Shown: positions 1 to 9,340, numbered from the stretch's first letter. The stretch is DNA of 64,000 nt from Bacillota bacterium (GCA_029239605.1 JARBUO010000020.1:28849-92848), one strand, 5' to 3'. The notes: generated by a model not told the origin, from the letters alone. Numbers and translations are program-made.

Positions 1-2970
1 GTTCGGGATTCCAAAGTTAGATTTCAGCTCTTTTCTCAGCTGAAATCTGCCCATCATCTGCTTCAGCAGCTCGGCCTGGCTGGATAATTCTTCACTGGCA
101 GCTGCACTCTCTTCTGCGGTAGCAGAATTGTTTTGAACCACCATTGAAACCTGCTCAATGCCCTTGTTAATCTGCGCAATTCCTGTGGCCTGTTCATTGG
201 AAGCAGCAGCGATATTTTCCACAATGCCTGCTGCCTTCTCGATTCCTTCCACAATTTCACCGAGAGCCGCGGCGGTTTCGTCTGCAATCTTTGTCCCGGC
301 CTGTACCTTCTGAATAGATCCTTCAATGAGGCCCGTGGTCTCTCTTGCTGCCTCAGCACTTCTGGCGGCGAGATTTCTTACCTCTTCTGCAACCACTGCA
401 AATCCTTTCCCGTGCTGACCTGCTCTGGCGGCCTCTACCGCAGCATTCAGTGCCAGAATATTGGTCTGGAAAGCAATATCATCGATGACCTTGATAATTC
501 TGGATATGCTTGCTGAGGAATCACTGATTTCAACCATGGATTTCAGCATGCTGCGCATCTGCTCATTTCCTCTGATGGCGTTATTTTTTGCGTCAGCCGC
601 CAACTCATTGGCCTCGTTTGCATCAATGGCATTCTGTCTCGTCTGCGATGCAATCTCTGCAATGGAAGCTGTTAATTCTTCAATGGAGCTGGCCTGCTCA
701 GTGGAGCCCTGAGAAAGCGTCTGACTTCCGTCAGAGACCTGCCTTGATCCGGAGGCAACTTGCTCTGCAGCTTCATTGATATCCCCCATAACCTCACTCA
801 GGGTGGATAAAATGTGGTTCAGTGATTTCTTGATTTCTATAAAATCTCCCCGATAATCCGCTGTAATGGAGAGGTTCAGATTCCCATCTGCCATCTGTGT
901 CAGTACACCGGAGATTTCACTCACGTAACTTTGAATGATCTGTATGGTTTCATTGAGGGTATTCTTAAGAACTGCGTGATCTCCTTTGTAGTCTCCTCTT
1001 ACACTGGAGCTGAGATTTCCATGAGAGATTTCTTTTAACACGGTCAATGCTTCGTCCACAGGAGCAATCACTGCGTTGAGGGTATGATTAATTCCATCGA
1101 TTACCCTTGCATACTCACCTTTGAATTTTGCAGAATCGCCTCTGGTGCTGAGCTTGCCCTCAATGGCAGCAAAAGACAACATTGAAGTTTCTTCTACAAG
1201 TGCATTGATATTCTCAAGCATTACAATAATAGCCGGCATCAATGCATCGTTTTCACTGCGTTTTCCGATTGCCTTGAATTCCGGCAGCTGTTTCAGATCC
1301 CCTGCTGCGATATTATTCAATGCATCAATGATTGTATTAATACGCTCCGATACCATATTGACCGAATCAGCAATTTCTGCATAGATTCCCTGATGAACGC
1401 CCTCAACCTTTCGGGTAAAATCGTTATACTTCATTGCTCCAAGGACATCTCTGCCCTCAGCCAGTCCGCCGAGCCCATCAATACAGGAATTGATGCTGTT
1501 CTTGATATCATCAAAATCACCGTAATAAACTGCCGTGATTCTTTCCGGAATTTCACCCTTTCCTATCTTATCCATGCAGGATGCAGCAACCCGAAGCGGA
1601 TTCACGACCGAATCCAGCGCGCCGTTTACACCGCCCACAATGCGCGAGTAAGAGCCTTTCAGCTTGCTGATGTCTGCTCTGTATGAAAGAGTTCCGTCTG
1701 CCGCTGCACCCGTTAGATCTTCTATTTCAGAAAGCAGCGTATTCAATGATTCCCGCACCATATTCAGGTGATTAATCAATATACCATAGTCACCCTGATA
1801 TGTATTGTTCAGTTCCTTCAGTTCTTCGCCGTTTGCCATCTGCTCAATAAATGACAGTGCTATATTTAGCGGCTCAACAATTGCATCCAGCGTGTTATTA
1901 AATCCAGAAATGATATCCTGATAACCACCGTTAAAACGTTCCGTATTTCCTCTGAGAGAAAGGTTTCCTTCCGCCGCACCGCATGTAAGAGTTTCTGCCT
2001 CTGTGACCAGGTTTTTTAACTCCATAACCACTCGGCTCATGCTCTTAGACAGGATATCTGCTTCTGATTTCGGAATAATTTCGATGGACAGATCTCCTTC
2101 TGAGATCTTCCTTGCATGTTCCGACTGCTCTCTGATGTTGTCTATAATCTTTTCAAAGGCATCCGTTAAGACACCGACTTCGTCCTGCGATGTTCTGATC
2201 AGCTTGATGCCTGTATCTCCCACAGCCAATCTTTCGGCAGCAGCAGTCAACGCTACGATAGGCTTTGAAATACGCTTTCCGGTCAGGTATGCTGCAAGGG
2301 TGCCCAGTGCAATTACAGCGAGAGCAGTGATGATAACCGTTATTAGCAGATCTTTCATCAACCGTTCATTCTCCGCTTTGAAACCATCGGAAAGAGCCTG
2401 TATATTGTCGATATAGTTCCCAGTTCCGATTTCCCACTGAAACGGCTCAAACAGCTGAGCATAGCCCCGTTTCAACGATGCTTCCTCTTCGCCTGGCTTG
2501 GGGAAATAATAATCCAGATAACCGCCGCCTTCCTTTGCGAGTTTGATAAATTCCTTGATTACATATTTTCCGTTTACATCCTGGAACTCAATTCTGCTGG
2601 TTCCCTCCGTTTCATTACCCAGAAGCACTATATTTTCCCCTTCCAGGGTGTCTGCCCAAAAATAGCCGTTTTCTCCGTACTTCATGTCACGCAGGGTATC
2701 AGCACCAAGTTTCTTTGCCTCCTCCAGCGTTATTTCGCCCCTCTCATATCTGCCATAGACGTGTCCCAGCATGGTCACAGCACTTTCTACTTCAGATTTG
2801 ATCAGAACATCATAATCATCATTCAACACTTCGTTGATCGCCTGCAGATTTTCATTGGACTGCTTCAGCAAGTTATAGGTAAAAATTCCTCCAACCGCAA
2901 GCACCGAAATAGCAGTGATCAAGACAGCACTGATGATAATCTTTGTACTGATCTTATTGATCTTTCCCAT
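1..2970 (-). CDS. Methyl-accepting chemotaxis protein with extended HAMP-like repeat region (C-terminus cut by window edge)
   Basis: Inner-membrane chemoreceptor that would pass a ligand signal to CheA/CheW. The frame is open from an ATG at 2970 (RBS GGAGAAG just upstream) to the left edge, about 990 residues, with no stop, so the gene is partial. In order I see: a membrane helix near residues 8-30, an extracellular single-Cache-like domain (about 35-195) with the typical GYFWA-like core, a second membrane helix (about 205-228), HAMP, then an unusually long array of HAMP-like modules (about 280-700), and a methyl-accepting signalling domain. The signalling hairpin [19 protein letters not shown] lies near residue 850. 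Ordinary receptors of this type are 550-700 residues, so the linker is several hundred residues longer than usual. Plus-strand ORFs across this region are antisense shadows. Identification is certain; the ligand is unknown. Confidence 0.95.
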   Translation of the reverse strand, partial: MGKINKISTKIIISAVLITAISVLAVGGIFTYNLLKQSNENLQAINEVLNDDYDVLIKSEVESAVTMLGHVYGRYERGEITLEEAKKLGADTLRDMKYGENGYFWADTLEGENIVLLGNETEGTSRIEFQDVNGKYVIKEFIKLAKEGGGYLDYYFPKPGEEEASLKRGYAQLFEPFQWEIGTGNYIDNIQALSDGFKAENERLMKDLLITVIITALAVIALGTLAAYLTGKRISKPIVALTAAAERLAVGDTGIKLIRTSQDEVGVLTDAFEKIIDNIREQSEHARKISEGDLSIEIIPKSEADILSKSMSRVVMELKNLVTEAETLTCGAAEGNLSLRGNTERFNGGYQDIISGFNNTLDAIVEPLNIALSFIEQMANGEELKELNNTYQGDYGILINHLNMVRESLNTLLSEIEDLTGAAADGTLSYRADISKLKGSYSRIVGGVNGALDSVVNPLRVAASCMDKIGKGEIPERITAVYYGDFDDIKNSINSCIDGLGGLAEGRDVLGAMKYNDFTRKVEGVHQGIYAEIADSVNMVSERINTIIDALNNIAAGDLKQLPEFKAIGKRSENDALMPAIIVMLENINALVEETSMLSFAAIEGKLSTRGDSAKFKGEYARVIDGINHTLNAVIAPVDEALTVLKEISHGNLSSSVRGDYKGDHAVLKNTLNETIQIIQSYVSEISGVLTQMADGNLNLSITADYRGDFIEIKKSLNHILSTLSEVMGDINEAAEQVASGSRQVSDGSQTLSQGSTEQASSIEELTASIAEIASQTRQNAIDANEANELAADAKNNAIRGNEQMRSMLKSMVEISDSSASISRIIKVIDDIAFQTNILALNAAVEAARAGQHGKGFAVVAEEVRNLAARSAEAARETTGLIEGSIQKVQAGTKIADETAAALGEIVEGIEKAAGIVENIAAASNEQATGIAQINKGIEQVSMVVQNNSATAEESAAASEELSSQAELLKQMMGRFQLRKELKSNFGIPN

Positions 2971-3221
2971 TTTCTTCTCCTTCTCTAATACAAACAAATA
3001 CAAATAATACCTTTTGACGAAACATCAAAAACATATCCGTCATTTATAGGTGTATTTATTTATCGTACTGTAGAAGCAAAACTTTAGCATCTTCAAATAT
3101 TTACCAAATACATGAATGTGCAATCCATAGCAAACCAGACTTAGGATAGCAATGAAAATATTGCTTCTCATATAACTTTTAAATTGGGTTACCTTATGAA
3201 TGAAGGGAAGGTGATGTTTTC

Positions 3222-3440
3222 ATGAAAGATACATCGATTGAAACTCCACCCGAACACTTAAACGACCTTAAGGTCGAATTCGCCAATGAAACCGGATCAG
3301 ATATGTCTCAGTATAACAAGATGGACAAGGCCAATTTAACTTCACGGCAAAACGGTTATGTAGGAGGCTATATCGGCGGAATCATGACGAAAAAGCTTAC
3401 AGATATGGCAAAAGCGCAGCTTAATGGTAACAAATTTTAA
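3222..3440 (+). CDS. Small acid-soluble spore protein, alpha/beta type
   Basis: Protein of 72 residues that would coat and protect DNA in the dormant spore and be degraded at germination. The segment EFANE (from residue 19) matches the cleavage site of the germination protease GPR, which cuts between Glu and Phe. The C-terminal half, TSRQNGYVGGYIGGIMTKK then LTDMAKAQL, is the DNA-binding signature of the family, with a few extra residues (YIGG) in the GG turn. The RBS AAGGTGATG is close upstream. The gene is monocistronic and followed by a strong hairpin terminator. In this family expression is forespore-specific (sigma-G); I could not make out a convincing sigma-G promoter. A decayed second copy lies about 0.9 kb downstream. 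Confidence 0.9.
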   Translation: MKDTSIETPPEHLNDLKVEFANETGSDMSQYNKMDKANLTSRQNGYVGGYIGGIMTKKLTDMAKAQLNGNKF

Positions 3441-3463
3441 TGATGATGTAAGCTAATTATAAG

Positions 3464-3491
3464 AAGCCGGCAGAAATTCTTCTGCCGGCTT
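3464..3491. terminator. Bidirectional hairpin terminator between the SASP gene and the M23 peptidase gene
   Basis: Perfect 12-bp stem (AAGCCGGCAGAA / TTCTGCCGGCTT) with a 4-nt loop, placed between two convergent genes. Its core (CCGGCAGA / TCTGCCGG) recurs in the terminator at 4438-4459 behind the decayed SASP copy. Confidence 0.8.
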
Positions 3492-3509
3492 TATCCATTT
3501 TATCAGCCT

Positions 3510-4181
3510 TTACTTATTTAAGAGGATAAGCGGATTAATTCGGGAGTTCTGATTCGCAGTTTGTCTTACTTCAAAGTGGAGGTGCCGGCCTGTGCTTCGG
3601 CCCGGATAGGGATCTACCCCAGGCTCTCCACCTTCCAGTCCGATTGTTTGTCCCTGCACGACCCGCTCCCCTTCTTTGACATAGGAGTGGGCAAGGTGTG
3701 CACTTAAAGTATAGAAACCGTCATCATGTTGAATTAATAGATACAGTCCGTAACTTTTTTTGTCGATCTGCATTCGTTCCACAGTTCCATCGGCAATGGA
3801 AATAATCGGATCGTTCTTTCCAGTACTAATATCAATCCCTCCGTGAAAATCATCCTCACCGTTAAGAACTCGCCCGCCATATTGGCAAGTAACCGTTCCG
3901 TTTAAAGGCCACGGATATGTTCTGATTCTACTCATTGGGGAACTATCAATGATTGGAATTCCATTATAATACGCAATGTTTTCTTGTAATACGTCAATAC
4001 GCTTTCCTTCATCCCTATAAAATAGGCTTGATCGAATCTCAGCTGGCGCAGTTAAGATAGAAATTGCTGCTCCAAAAACGATACCAAAGAAAATTATGAC
4101 CGCAACAATCACATAAGAAATCATTTTTCTTCTTTTTCTGCTTCGTGTCAAGATCATCGCGAATCTTTCAAATACATTCAT
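3510..4181 (-). CDS. M23 (LytM-type) peptidase, SpoIIQ-like membrane protein
   Basis: Membrane-anchored zinc endopeptidase of 223 residues. A basic N-terminus is followed by one membrane helix (about 22-44), a short linker, and an LytM domain. The metal and catalytic residues are all visible: H113 and D117 in HGGIDIS, H162/H165 around SAHLAH, and H200/H202 in HLHFEVR. Size, topology and the neighbouring spore gene suggest a role like SpoIIQ, the forespore-side engulfment protein. In Bacillus SpoIIQ the first metal ligand is lost, whereas clostridial homologues keep an active site; this one looks active. RBS GAGAGGA precedes the ATG. It could instead be a general cell-wall endopeptidase. Confidence 0.8.
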   Translation of the reverse strand: MNVFERFAMILTRSRKRRKMISYVIVAVIIFFGIVFGAAISILTAPAEIRSSLFYRDEGKRIDVLQENIAYYNGIPIIDSSPMSRIRTYPWPLNGTVTCQYGGRVLNGEDDFHGGIDISTGKNDPIISIADGTVERMQIDKKSYGLYLLIQHDDGFYTLSAHLAHSYVKEGERVVQGQTIGLEGGEPGVDPYPGRSTGRHLHFEVRQTANQNSRINPLILLNK

Positions 4182-4327
4182 TAATAGAATCCTCTCCGCT
4201 TACATGCAGAGCCGTTATTTCCCTTATTCCGTGCGGGTAATTCAAGTAATTTCCCGCTTGTTATCGATGCCATGGAATCCATGGATATTTTCAGGCTCAA
4301 TGATAGAGCATATTATTGACTTTGTAA

Positions 4328-4429
4328 GGATATGCTCCTTTTGTGATAAGAAAGGGTACCGTCACGTGGAATTGGACAAAAAAACTTGCCGAGATGGCAA
4401 AGCAACAAATTGCGAATAGGACACTTTAA
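4328..4429 (+). pseudogene. Remnant of a second alpha/beta SASP gene (C-terminal part only)
   Basis: The frame opened by a stop at 4325 reads KGTVTWNWTKKLAEMAKQQ then IANR before a stop at 4427. This is the C-terminal DNA-binding tail of an alpha/beta SASP, but the N-terminal half, the GPR site and a start codon are missing. The longer 71-codon frame over the same bases (4204-4419) is a different frame with no resemblance to anything, so I do not call it. A hairpin like the one behind the intact SASP follows at once. I infer a decayed tandem copy of the SASP gene-terminator unit. Confidence 0.65.
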
Positions 4430-4437
4430 ATAATTAA

Positions 4438-4459
4438 CCGGCAGATACAAATCTGCCGG
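4438..4459 (+). terminator. Hairpin terminator behind the SASP remnant
   Basis: Stem CCGGCAGAT / ATCTGCCGG with a 4-nt loop, followed by CTTTTATTT. It shares its core with the terminator at 3464-3491. Confidence 0.75.
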
Positions 4460-4474
4460 CTTTTATTTGAGCTG

Positions 4475-4615
4475 CTATAGTCCTGACTTTCTTTTTTTTC
4501 TTTGCAGATTCACCTCTGCTTGTGCGTTCCTTTTTCTTTTGCGGCAAGTCTCACAGACTGCATTGCTTTCGCTGGGTTTTAATTGACATCCGCACTGTTT
4601 GCATTTTTTTATCAT
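4475..4615 (-). CDS. Small zinc-ribbon-like protein (46 aa)
   Basis: Short frame starting MIKKCKQCGCQLKPSES and containing a second pair in VCETCRK, giving two CxxC pairs (CKQC, CETC) that would bind one zinc ion; the second half is very basic. GGAG lies about 10 nt upstream of the ATG. It ends 15 bp from the convergent SASP-remnant terminator and starts 15 bp downstream of the U32 peptidase gene, with which it is probably co-transcribed. Small CxxC proteins of this kind are common in Clostridia; I cannot assign a function. Confidence 0.6.
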   Translation of the reverse strand: MIKKCKQCGCQLKPSESNAVCETCRKRKRNAQAEVNLQRKKRKSGL

Positions 4616-4630
4616 GAGAATCTCCATCCC

Positions 4631-6913
4631 CTACAAAATCTCTTTATTAAAATGTCCTCTTGTGTCTGTTTCCTGGTTAAAAACAGCTTTATCCACCCTG
4701 CCATTTAATTTGCCTAAGGCCTGATGAATGGTTTTTACGACCTGCTCTTTTGATTCAACTGTAAAGTTTAATCTGAATGCCTCGATTCCTTTTATGCTTG
4801 GCAGCTCATCCAAAAGATTCAGCGTCTTCCCATTCAGAATCGTCGTTGTACAATCCTCATGGGTTATGACAGGGAACGTACCATGCTCATCTTTTAACTC
4901 ATAGCCCGACCTTTTGCAGCTACCGCATTGATTCATTTTTTTCAGCGGGCAATATTTTGTAACCATCAAAGGTGCCTTACCATACACAATCATCTCTAGT
5001 GCAGGATAGCCGTCATTTTCTTTATAATAAGCATTGATTAAATCATCAATCTGTTTCTTATTCAATTCATAAGATAACGTGACTCGTTTCGCACCCAGCC
5101 GATATAATTCATAGCAACTGGCAGCATTGACAACATTGAGAGAATAGTCCGTAACAAAAGGATTCGTATTTCTGTAGTGATAGATTCCGCCATATCCTCC
5201 GATTAGCAACTTCCCTTCTTTTTCCTTATATTCATTCTGGTTTCTTCTGACAACGTTTTCAAAATAGATTTCCTGAACTCCACAGCTCACGCAAGCATCA
5301 TACTGCTCCTTTGTCGATACGGAAGCCGTAAGGTATGTTTTTTGGGGCGCAAAGCTTATTTTTTCTTTTGCTGTCAAAGCCTTTGTTCTGTTCTTTTTGC
5401 TGTTAAGCTTTAAGTCATATAAGCCCTGTACAATCTCTCTTCTTGCTGCATTTAACAGTTTCGCTGGAATAAACGCATTACATTCCTCAAACTCCACATG
5501 ATTCAGTTCGAATATCGTATCATTCAATCTTGAAAACTGCTTGATTACCTGGTCTTTTGTTGTTGGATTATTAATTGCTTCGCCGAGCTCTTCCTCGCTT
5601 TCATATAAATATTGAAAGCCTAAGCCCTCAGCATCTATGATGAGCTTTGAACCCGGATATGCATAGACTCTGATATCGAGTTTAAAACGCTTAAATTCTT
5701 TTTCCAGTGAGGTTTCTAACTCTTTGTAATAGGAATAATCCTTCGTGATATATACGATATCGCCCTTTGACACCTTTTCTTTGATTTTGATATAGCACAC
5801 ATCATCAGCTCTGTTAATTAAATTGCCATCTTTATCGTACAGTTTTACAGCGGTTAAATTCACATCTTCATTGCTATGACTGATTCTGATGATATCGTTT
5901 TGATTTAAGGTACGTGTAAGGGTTATTTCAACCATGTCTTTCACGATCTTGCTGATTCTGCCGACTTCATAACCAAAATTATTTGGTCTTACAATGTTGG
6001 TAATGTCTTTCTTATCCTCGTGAAACAGATATCCTTTCGTAAAGGTTCTGTTAAAAGTTTTGTTCAGATTTTCTTTATCTTCTTCGGTTATTGTATGATC
6101 TAAGGCCATGCGATATTTTGATACTACATTGGCAACATATGCCGGCTCTTTCATTCGGCCTTCTATTTTTAAAGAATCAATTTCTTTTAAGTCATCGATA
6201 TATTCGATCGTGTTTAAGTCCTTCGTAGATAGAATATAGTTTTTCCCCAAAGAGGTACCTGCCGTCTTATCAATCAGTTCATACTCCTTACGACAGGAGC
6301 CAACACATCTTCCGCGATTTCCGCTTCGGTAACCTATCAGTCCCGACATGAGACAGTTTCCGGAATAAGATACACATAAGGCACCGTGAACAAAAATTTC
6401 TAAAGGTATTTTCGCACTTCTTTTGATCTCTTTTACTTTTTCAATCTCAAGCTCACGGGCTAGAACGACTCTGTTCGCACCAAGTTCTTTCAATAATAAA
6501 GTTCCGTCTAAATCGTCGATTCCCATTTGCGTGGAGCAATGAACTTCCATATCGAGAAAGTGATTCACCACGTAATCGAAAGCAGCCAGGTCCTGGACGA
6601 TAATACCGTCAACACCGATTTCATTTAATTCGTTCATCTGCTCTTTCATCTCTAAAACTTCGTTTTCGAAAACGATGGTGTTCATTGTTACATAGATCTT
6701 TACATTCCGGAGGTGCGCGTATGTGACAGCCTCTTTTAACGATTCGAAATCAAAATTAGATGAGTATGCACGTGCACCAAATTTTTGCATTCCTAAGTAT
6801 ATTGCATCACAACCATTAGAAATTGCAGCTTTTAAAGCTTCCATATCACAACCATTAGAAATTGCAGCTTTTAAAGCTTCCATATTTCCCGCTGGAGCTA
6901 ATAATTCAGTCAT
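4631..6913 (-). CDS. Peptidase family U32 protein (RlhA/collagenase-like)
   Basis: About 760 residues. The family signature EIFVHGALCVSYSGNCLMS is intact near residue 190. The C-terminal part carries further cysteines (YCPLKKMNQCGSC) as in the long U32 proteins with a DUF3656-type extension. U32 members include collagenase-like proteins and RlhA, which hydroxylates 23S rRNA, so a role in RNA modification is as likely as proteolysis. I chose the ATG at 6913 (MTELLAPAGN) because GGAGGAAAAA precedes it; a GTG at 6940 is possible. Oddity: the N-terminal segment MEALKAAISNGCD is present twice in a row, encoded by an exact 39-bp tandem duplication, where relatives have it once. It lies 16 bp downstream of the ABC-F gene in the same direction. 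Confidence 0.85.
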   Translation of the reverse strand: MTELLAPAGNMEALKAAISNGCDMEALKAAISNGCDAIYLGMQKFGARAYSSNFDFESLKEAVTYAHLRNVKIYVTMNTIVFENEVLEMKEQMNELNEIGVDGIIVQDLAAFDYVVNHFLDMEVHCSTQMGIDDLDGTLLLKELGANRVVLARELEIEKVKEIKRSAKIPLEIFVHGALCVSYSGNCLMSGLIGYRSGNRGRCVGSCRKEYELIDKTAGTSLGKNYILSTKDLNTIEYIDDLKEIDSLKIEGRMKEPAYVANVVSKYRMALDHTITEEDKENLNKTFNRTFTKGYLFHEDKKDITNIVRPNNFGYEVGRISKIVKDMVEITLTRTLNQNDIIRISHSNEDVNLTAVKLYDKDGNLINRADDVCYIKIKEKVSKGDIVYITKDYSYYKELETSLEKEFKRFKLDIRVYAYPGSKLIIDAEGLGFQYLYESEEELGEAINNPTTKDQVIKQFSRLNDTIFELNHVEFEECNAFIPAKLLNAARREIVQGLYDLKLNSKKNRTKALTAKEKISFAPQKTYLTASVSTKEQYDACVSCGVQEIYFENVVRRNQNEYKEKEGKLLIGGYGGIYHYRNTNPFVTDYSLNVVNAASCYELYRLGAKRVTLSYELNKKQIDDLINAYYKENDGYPALEMIVYGKAPLMVTKYCPLKKMNQCGSCKRSGYELKDEHGTFPVITHEDCTTTILNGKTLNLLDELPSIKGIEAFRLNFTVESKEQVVKTIHQALGKLNGRVDKAVFNQETDTRGHFNKEIL
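6806..6883 (-). repeat. Perfect 39-bp tandem duplication inside the U32 peptidase gene
   Basis: Bases 6806-6844 and 6845-6883 are identical, in frame, and duplicate 13 codons of the first beta-alpha unit of the protein. The lack of any mismatch points to a recent event or an assembly error. Confidence 0.95.
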
Positions 6914-6929
6914 TTTTTCCTCCATACTA

Positions 6930-8666
6930 CTATTCTGCACTAAGTATTTCCAACTGGTTGCAAAGTTTTTCTACAGTTGCGAGTTCATTCTTTTGAAAGG
7001 CTAATGTAATTTTGGCTTCTAATTCTTGTTTTTTCTTGTCTATCTCCAAATACTTCTGATCAAAATATTTGTCATAAACCATCTTACGGAAAGAACGTGT
7101 ACGCATACGCCGAATCGTATTATCTTCTACAAGTAAAACGTAATCAGCACAATTCGCTACAAGATAGAAATCGTGGCTTACCATGAGTACCGCCCCTTTA
7201 TATTCGGAAATGGCTCTTTCCATAGCCATTTGTGCGTAAAGATCCAAATGGCTGGTCGGCTCATCGAGTATAAGAAGCTCTGCATTGGTATTTGCAATCA
7301 TCGCAATTTGGAGTAAATTCTTTTCTCCGCCGGATAACTGACCTGCCTTCTGCTTCAAGGTATCACCTTCCAAACAATAGTTTCCGAGATACTCACGGAT
7401 GCTTTCTCTTGTCTCAAACCCTGAGTTTTCCATAACCTCATATACCGTTTTTGTTTCATCCATATTCTCGCCCTGAAGCTGAGATAAACACGCATAGCTT
7501 GTATTCTCATCGATATGGATGGAGGGGTGGTTATTCTTTAAGATATCGCGGATTAACGTCGTTTTTCCTGTACCATTCGCACCAACCATGGCTACTTTTT
7601 CACCGGCCAGCAATTCAAAATTGATCTGTTCCAATAAACTTTCATCAAATGAAACATGATAATCTGTAATGCTTAAAACCGTATGCTCTGTGATAGCTTC
7701 TATTTCCGGAAGTTCAATCTTTGGCTCACGAAGTTCAATAAAAGGTGTCTTAATTTGTCTTGCAAGTAACCGGTCAAGCTGTGTTTGCTTTGCATTTACA
7801 GCACTTCCAATAACAGGATTGACCATGATCGTAGCTCTTCTTCGCAAAATATCAACCATTTTCTCAGTACGTTCAATTTCTTCCTGTTCGGAGGTACTCT
7901 GAAGTTTCAGTTTTAATTTTTCCTTTAGTTGGGCACAACGATATTCTGTATAATTACCGTCATATTCCTGAATATCACCGTTCTCTAAATGTAAGATCTT
8001 GTTAAAACAGTGATTCAATAAATATCTATTATGTGTAATAACTAATAATGTGCCATGATACCCATTCATTAACTGACAAAGTCTATTTAAATTGCCGAAA
8101 TCAAGAAATACGTCCGGTTCGTCCAAAACAAGAAGATTTGGAGATAACAACATTTCTCTCATAATCTGAAGTAATTTATACTCTCCACCACTAAGTTGGG
8201 ATAATTTTGTTTCTTCTAATTCACGCATACCTGCTACAGATAACTGTTTACGGATATTGTTTGCATAATGATCTCCGTCCATGGCCTCAAAGGCATCTAA
8301 AAGAGCCTGATATTTCTCAAATAACGGCGCTGCATCCTCAGCCACTGCCATTTCTTCACACACAGCAACTGTCGCTTGCTGATTTTCCACGAATCTCTCG
8401 CTTAGATATTCAAAAACAGTGCATTCCTGCTCTTTATCTCTCACAGCAAACTGGCTGGCATAACCAATACGGCAACGTTCATCTTTGATGATCTTTCCAT
8501 CGTACAAATACTGATCCGGATGAATGATCATATCAACAAGCGTTGATTTTCCAACACCATTGCTTCCGATAAAAGCGCAATGCTGCCCCATATTTAATGT
8601 AAACGAAACCTCTTTATATAAATCTTTCGCAGGAAAACCAAAAGAAAGTTTTTCTACTTGAATCAT
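6930..8666 (-). CDS. ABC-F family ATPase
   Basis: Soluble protein of 578 residues with two ABC domains and no membrane segments. Domain 1 has Walker A GSNGVGKST, signature LSGGEYK and Walker B LLVLDEPDVFLD. Domain 2 has GANGTGKTT, LSGGEKN and LLILDEPTSHLD. Both catalytic glutamates are present. The inter-domain linker is about 80 residues and the C-terminus is a helical hairpin (KYLEIDKKKQELEA). ABC-F proteins act on the ribosome: some are housekeeping translation factors, others protect against antibiotics. The DVFLD variant in the first Walker B resembles clostridial ARE-type members more than EttA, but I cannot assign resistance. The 5' region carries the palindromic element at 8776-8942. 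Confidence 0.85.
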   Translation of the reverse strand: MIQVEKLSFGFPAKDLYKEVSFTLNMGQHCAFIGSNGVGKSTLVDMIIHPDQYLYDGKIIKDERCRIGYASQFAVRDKEQECTVFEYLSERFVENQQATVAVCEEMAVAEDAAPLFEKYQALLDAFEAMDGDHYANNIRKQLSVAGMRELEETKLSQLSGGEYKLLQIMREMLLSPNLLVLDEPDVFLDFGNLNRLCQLMNGYHGTLLVITHNRYLLNHCFNKILHLENGDIQEYDGNYTEYRCAQLKEKLKLKLQSTSEQEEIERTEKMVDILRRRATIMVNPVIGSAVNAKQTQLDRLLARQIKTPFIELREPKIELPEIEAITEHTVLSITDYHVSFDESLLEQINFELLAGEKVAMVGANGTGKTTLIRDILKNNHPSIHIDENTSYACLSQLQGENMDETKTVYEVMENSGFETRESIREYLGNYCLEGDTLKQKAGQLSGGEKNLLQIAMIANTNAELLILDEPTSHLDLYAQMAMERAISEYKGAVLMVSHDFYLVANCADYVLLVEDNTIRRMRTRSFRKMVYDKYFDQKYLEIDKKKQELEAKITLAFQKNELATVEKLCNQLEILSAE

Positions 8667-8775
8667 TTTTGTTATCCTCTATTCTAAAAAATTTTGTCAA
8701 GGAAGCGCTGATTTAATGAAAGGCGCACAGATGGTTTGCCGATCAGATGAGCACACGGAATTAATGAGCGCATCC

Positions 8776-8942
8776 CTAGTATAATCCACACCAAATAACC
8801 TTACGCTTTGCTTGCCTATTTTCCTGATAGCACTATTCCCCAAGCCTCGACGTAGCCACTGCTATGCCTGCGTTTGTGAAACAGCACTCTCAGAAAAATA
8901 TTCTGCGCCAAACATTAAGGTATTTCATGTGGGTTATACTAG
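8776..8942. repeat. 167-bp imperfect palindrome with inverted terminal repeats (MITE-like element)
   Basis: Reading inward from both ends, CTAGTATAATCCACACCAAA (left, plus strand) and CTAGTATAACCCACATGAAA (right, minus strand) match at most positions, and the similarity continues for about 50 bp on each arm (ATTTTCCTGATAGCAC against ATTTTTCTGAGAGTGC). The whole element can fold into one long hairpin. It encodes no protein beyond a possible 12-codon frame on the minus strand (MKYLNVWRRIFF). It lies between the tRNA operon terminator and the ABC-F promoter region. It could be a non-autonomous mobile element or a leader RNA of the ABC-F gene. Confidence 0.65.
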
Positions 8943-9008
8943 TTTGTCACAGTAGAATTATAACAATTCACACTGCACACCACAAGAAAAGTCTCGAAAA
9001 CAAATAAA

Positions 9009-9046
9009 AAACTCTAAACCCACCAAATTCAATGTGCTTAGAGTTT
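9009..9046 (-). terminator. Terminator of the minus-strand tRNA cluster
   Basis: Stem AAACTCTAA / TTAGAGTTT, followed on the minus strand by a T-rich tract (TTTTTTATTTG), just downstream of tRNA-Cys. Confidence 0.8.
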
Positions 9047-9052
9047 CAACTT

Positions 9053-9127
<75 letters not shown>

Positions 9128-9229
9128 GCATCGATTTTCTTTAAAGATCATCCGCTTTAAAATCTTATGCAGATGATTCCCGAAGCATTCCTGTAAAGTC
9201 TAGGCTTTTCATTTCAGTTTTCGGGACAT

Positions 9230-9259
9230 AAATGCGCGTGCCGCGAAACACGCGCATTT
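9230..9259. other. Strong hairpin between tRNA-Cys and tRNA-Gln
   Basis: Perfect 11-bp stem AAATGCGCGTG / CACGCGCATTT with an 8-nt loop inside the tRNA operon and no good T-tract on the minus strand. It may be a processing site or a weak internal terminator. Confidence 0.6.
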
Positions 9260-9265
9260 ATTGAT

Positions 9266-9340
9266 TGGCTAGGGTAGAAGGATTCGAACCTTCGGATGAT
9301 GGAGTCAGAGTCCATTGCCTTACCGCTTGGCGATACCCCA
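9266..9340 (-). tRNA. tRNA-Gln (CTG)
   Basis: Acceptor TGGGGTA / TACCCTA, anticodon loop CTCTGAC giving anticodon CTG, encoded CCA. The common TTG isoacceptor is not in this cluster. Confidence 0.9.

Noticed and set aside
1121..2416. Several plus-strand ORFs of 87-137 codons over the chemoreceptor
   Set aside because: They are antisense to a clearly recognisable receptor frame, lack RBSs and show no family features.
4204..4419. 71-codon plus-strand ORF between the M23 and zinc-ribbon genes
   Set aside because: Its frame has no recognisable features; the SASP similarity lies in a different frame of the same bases.
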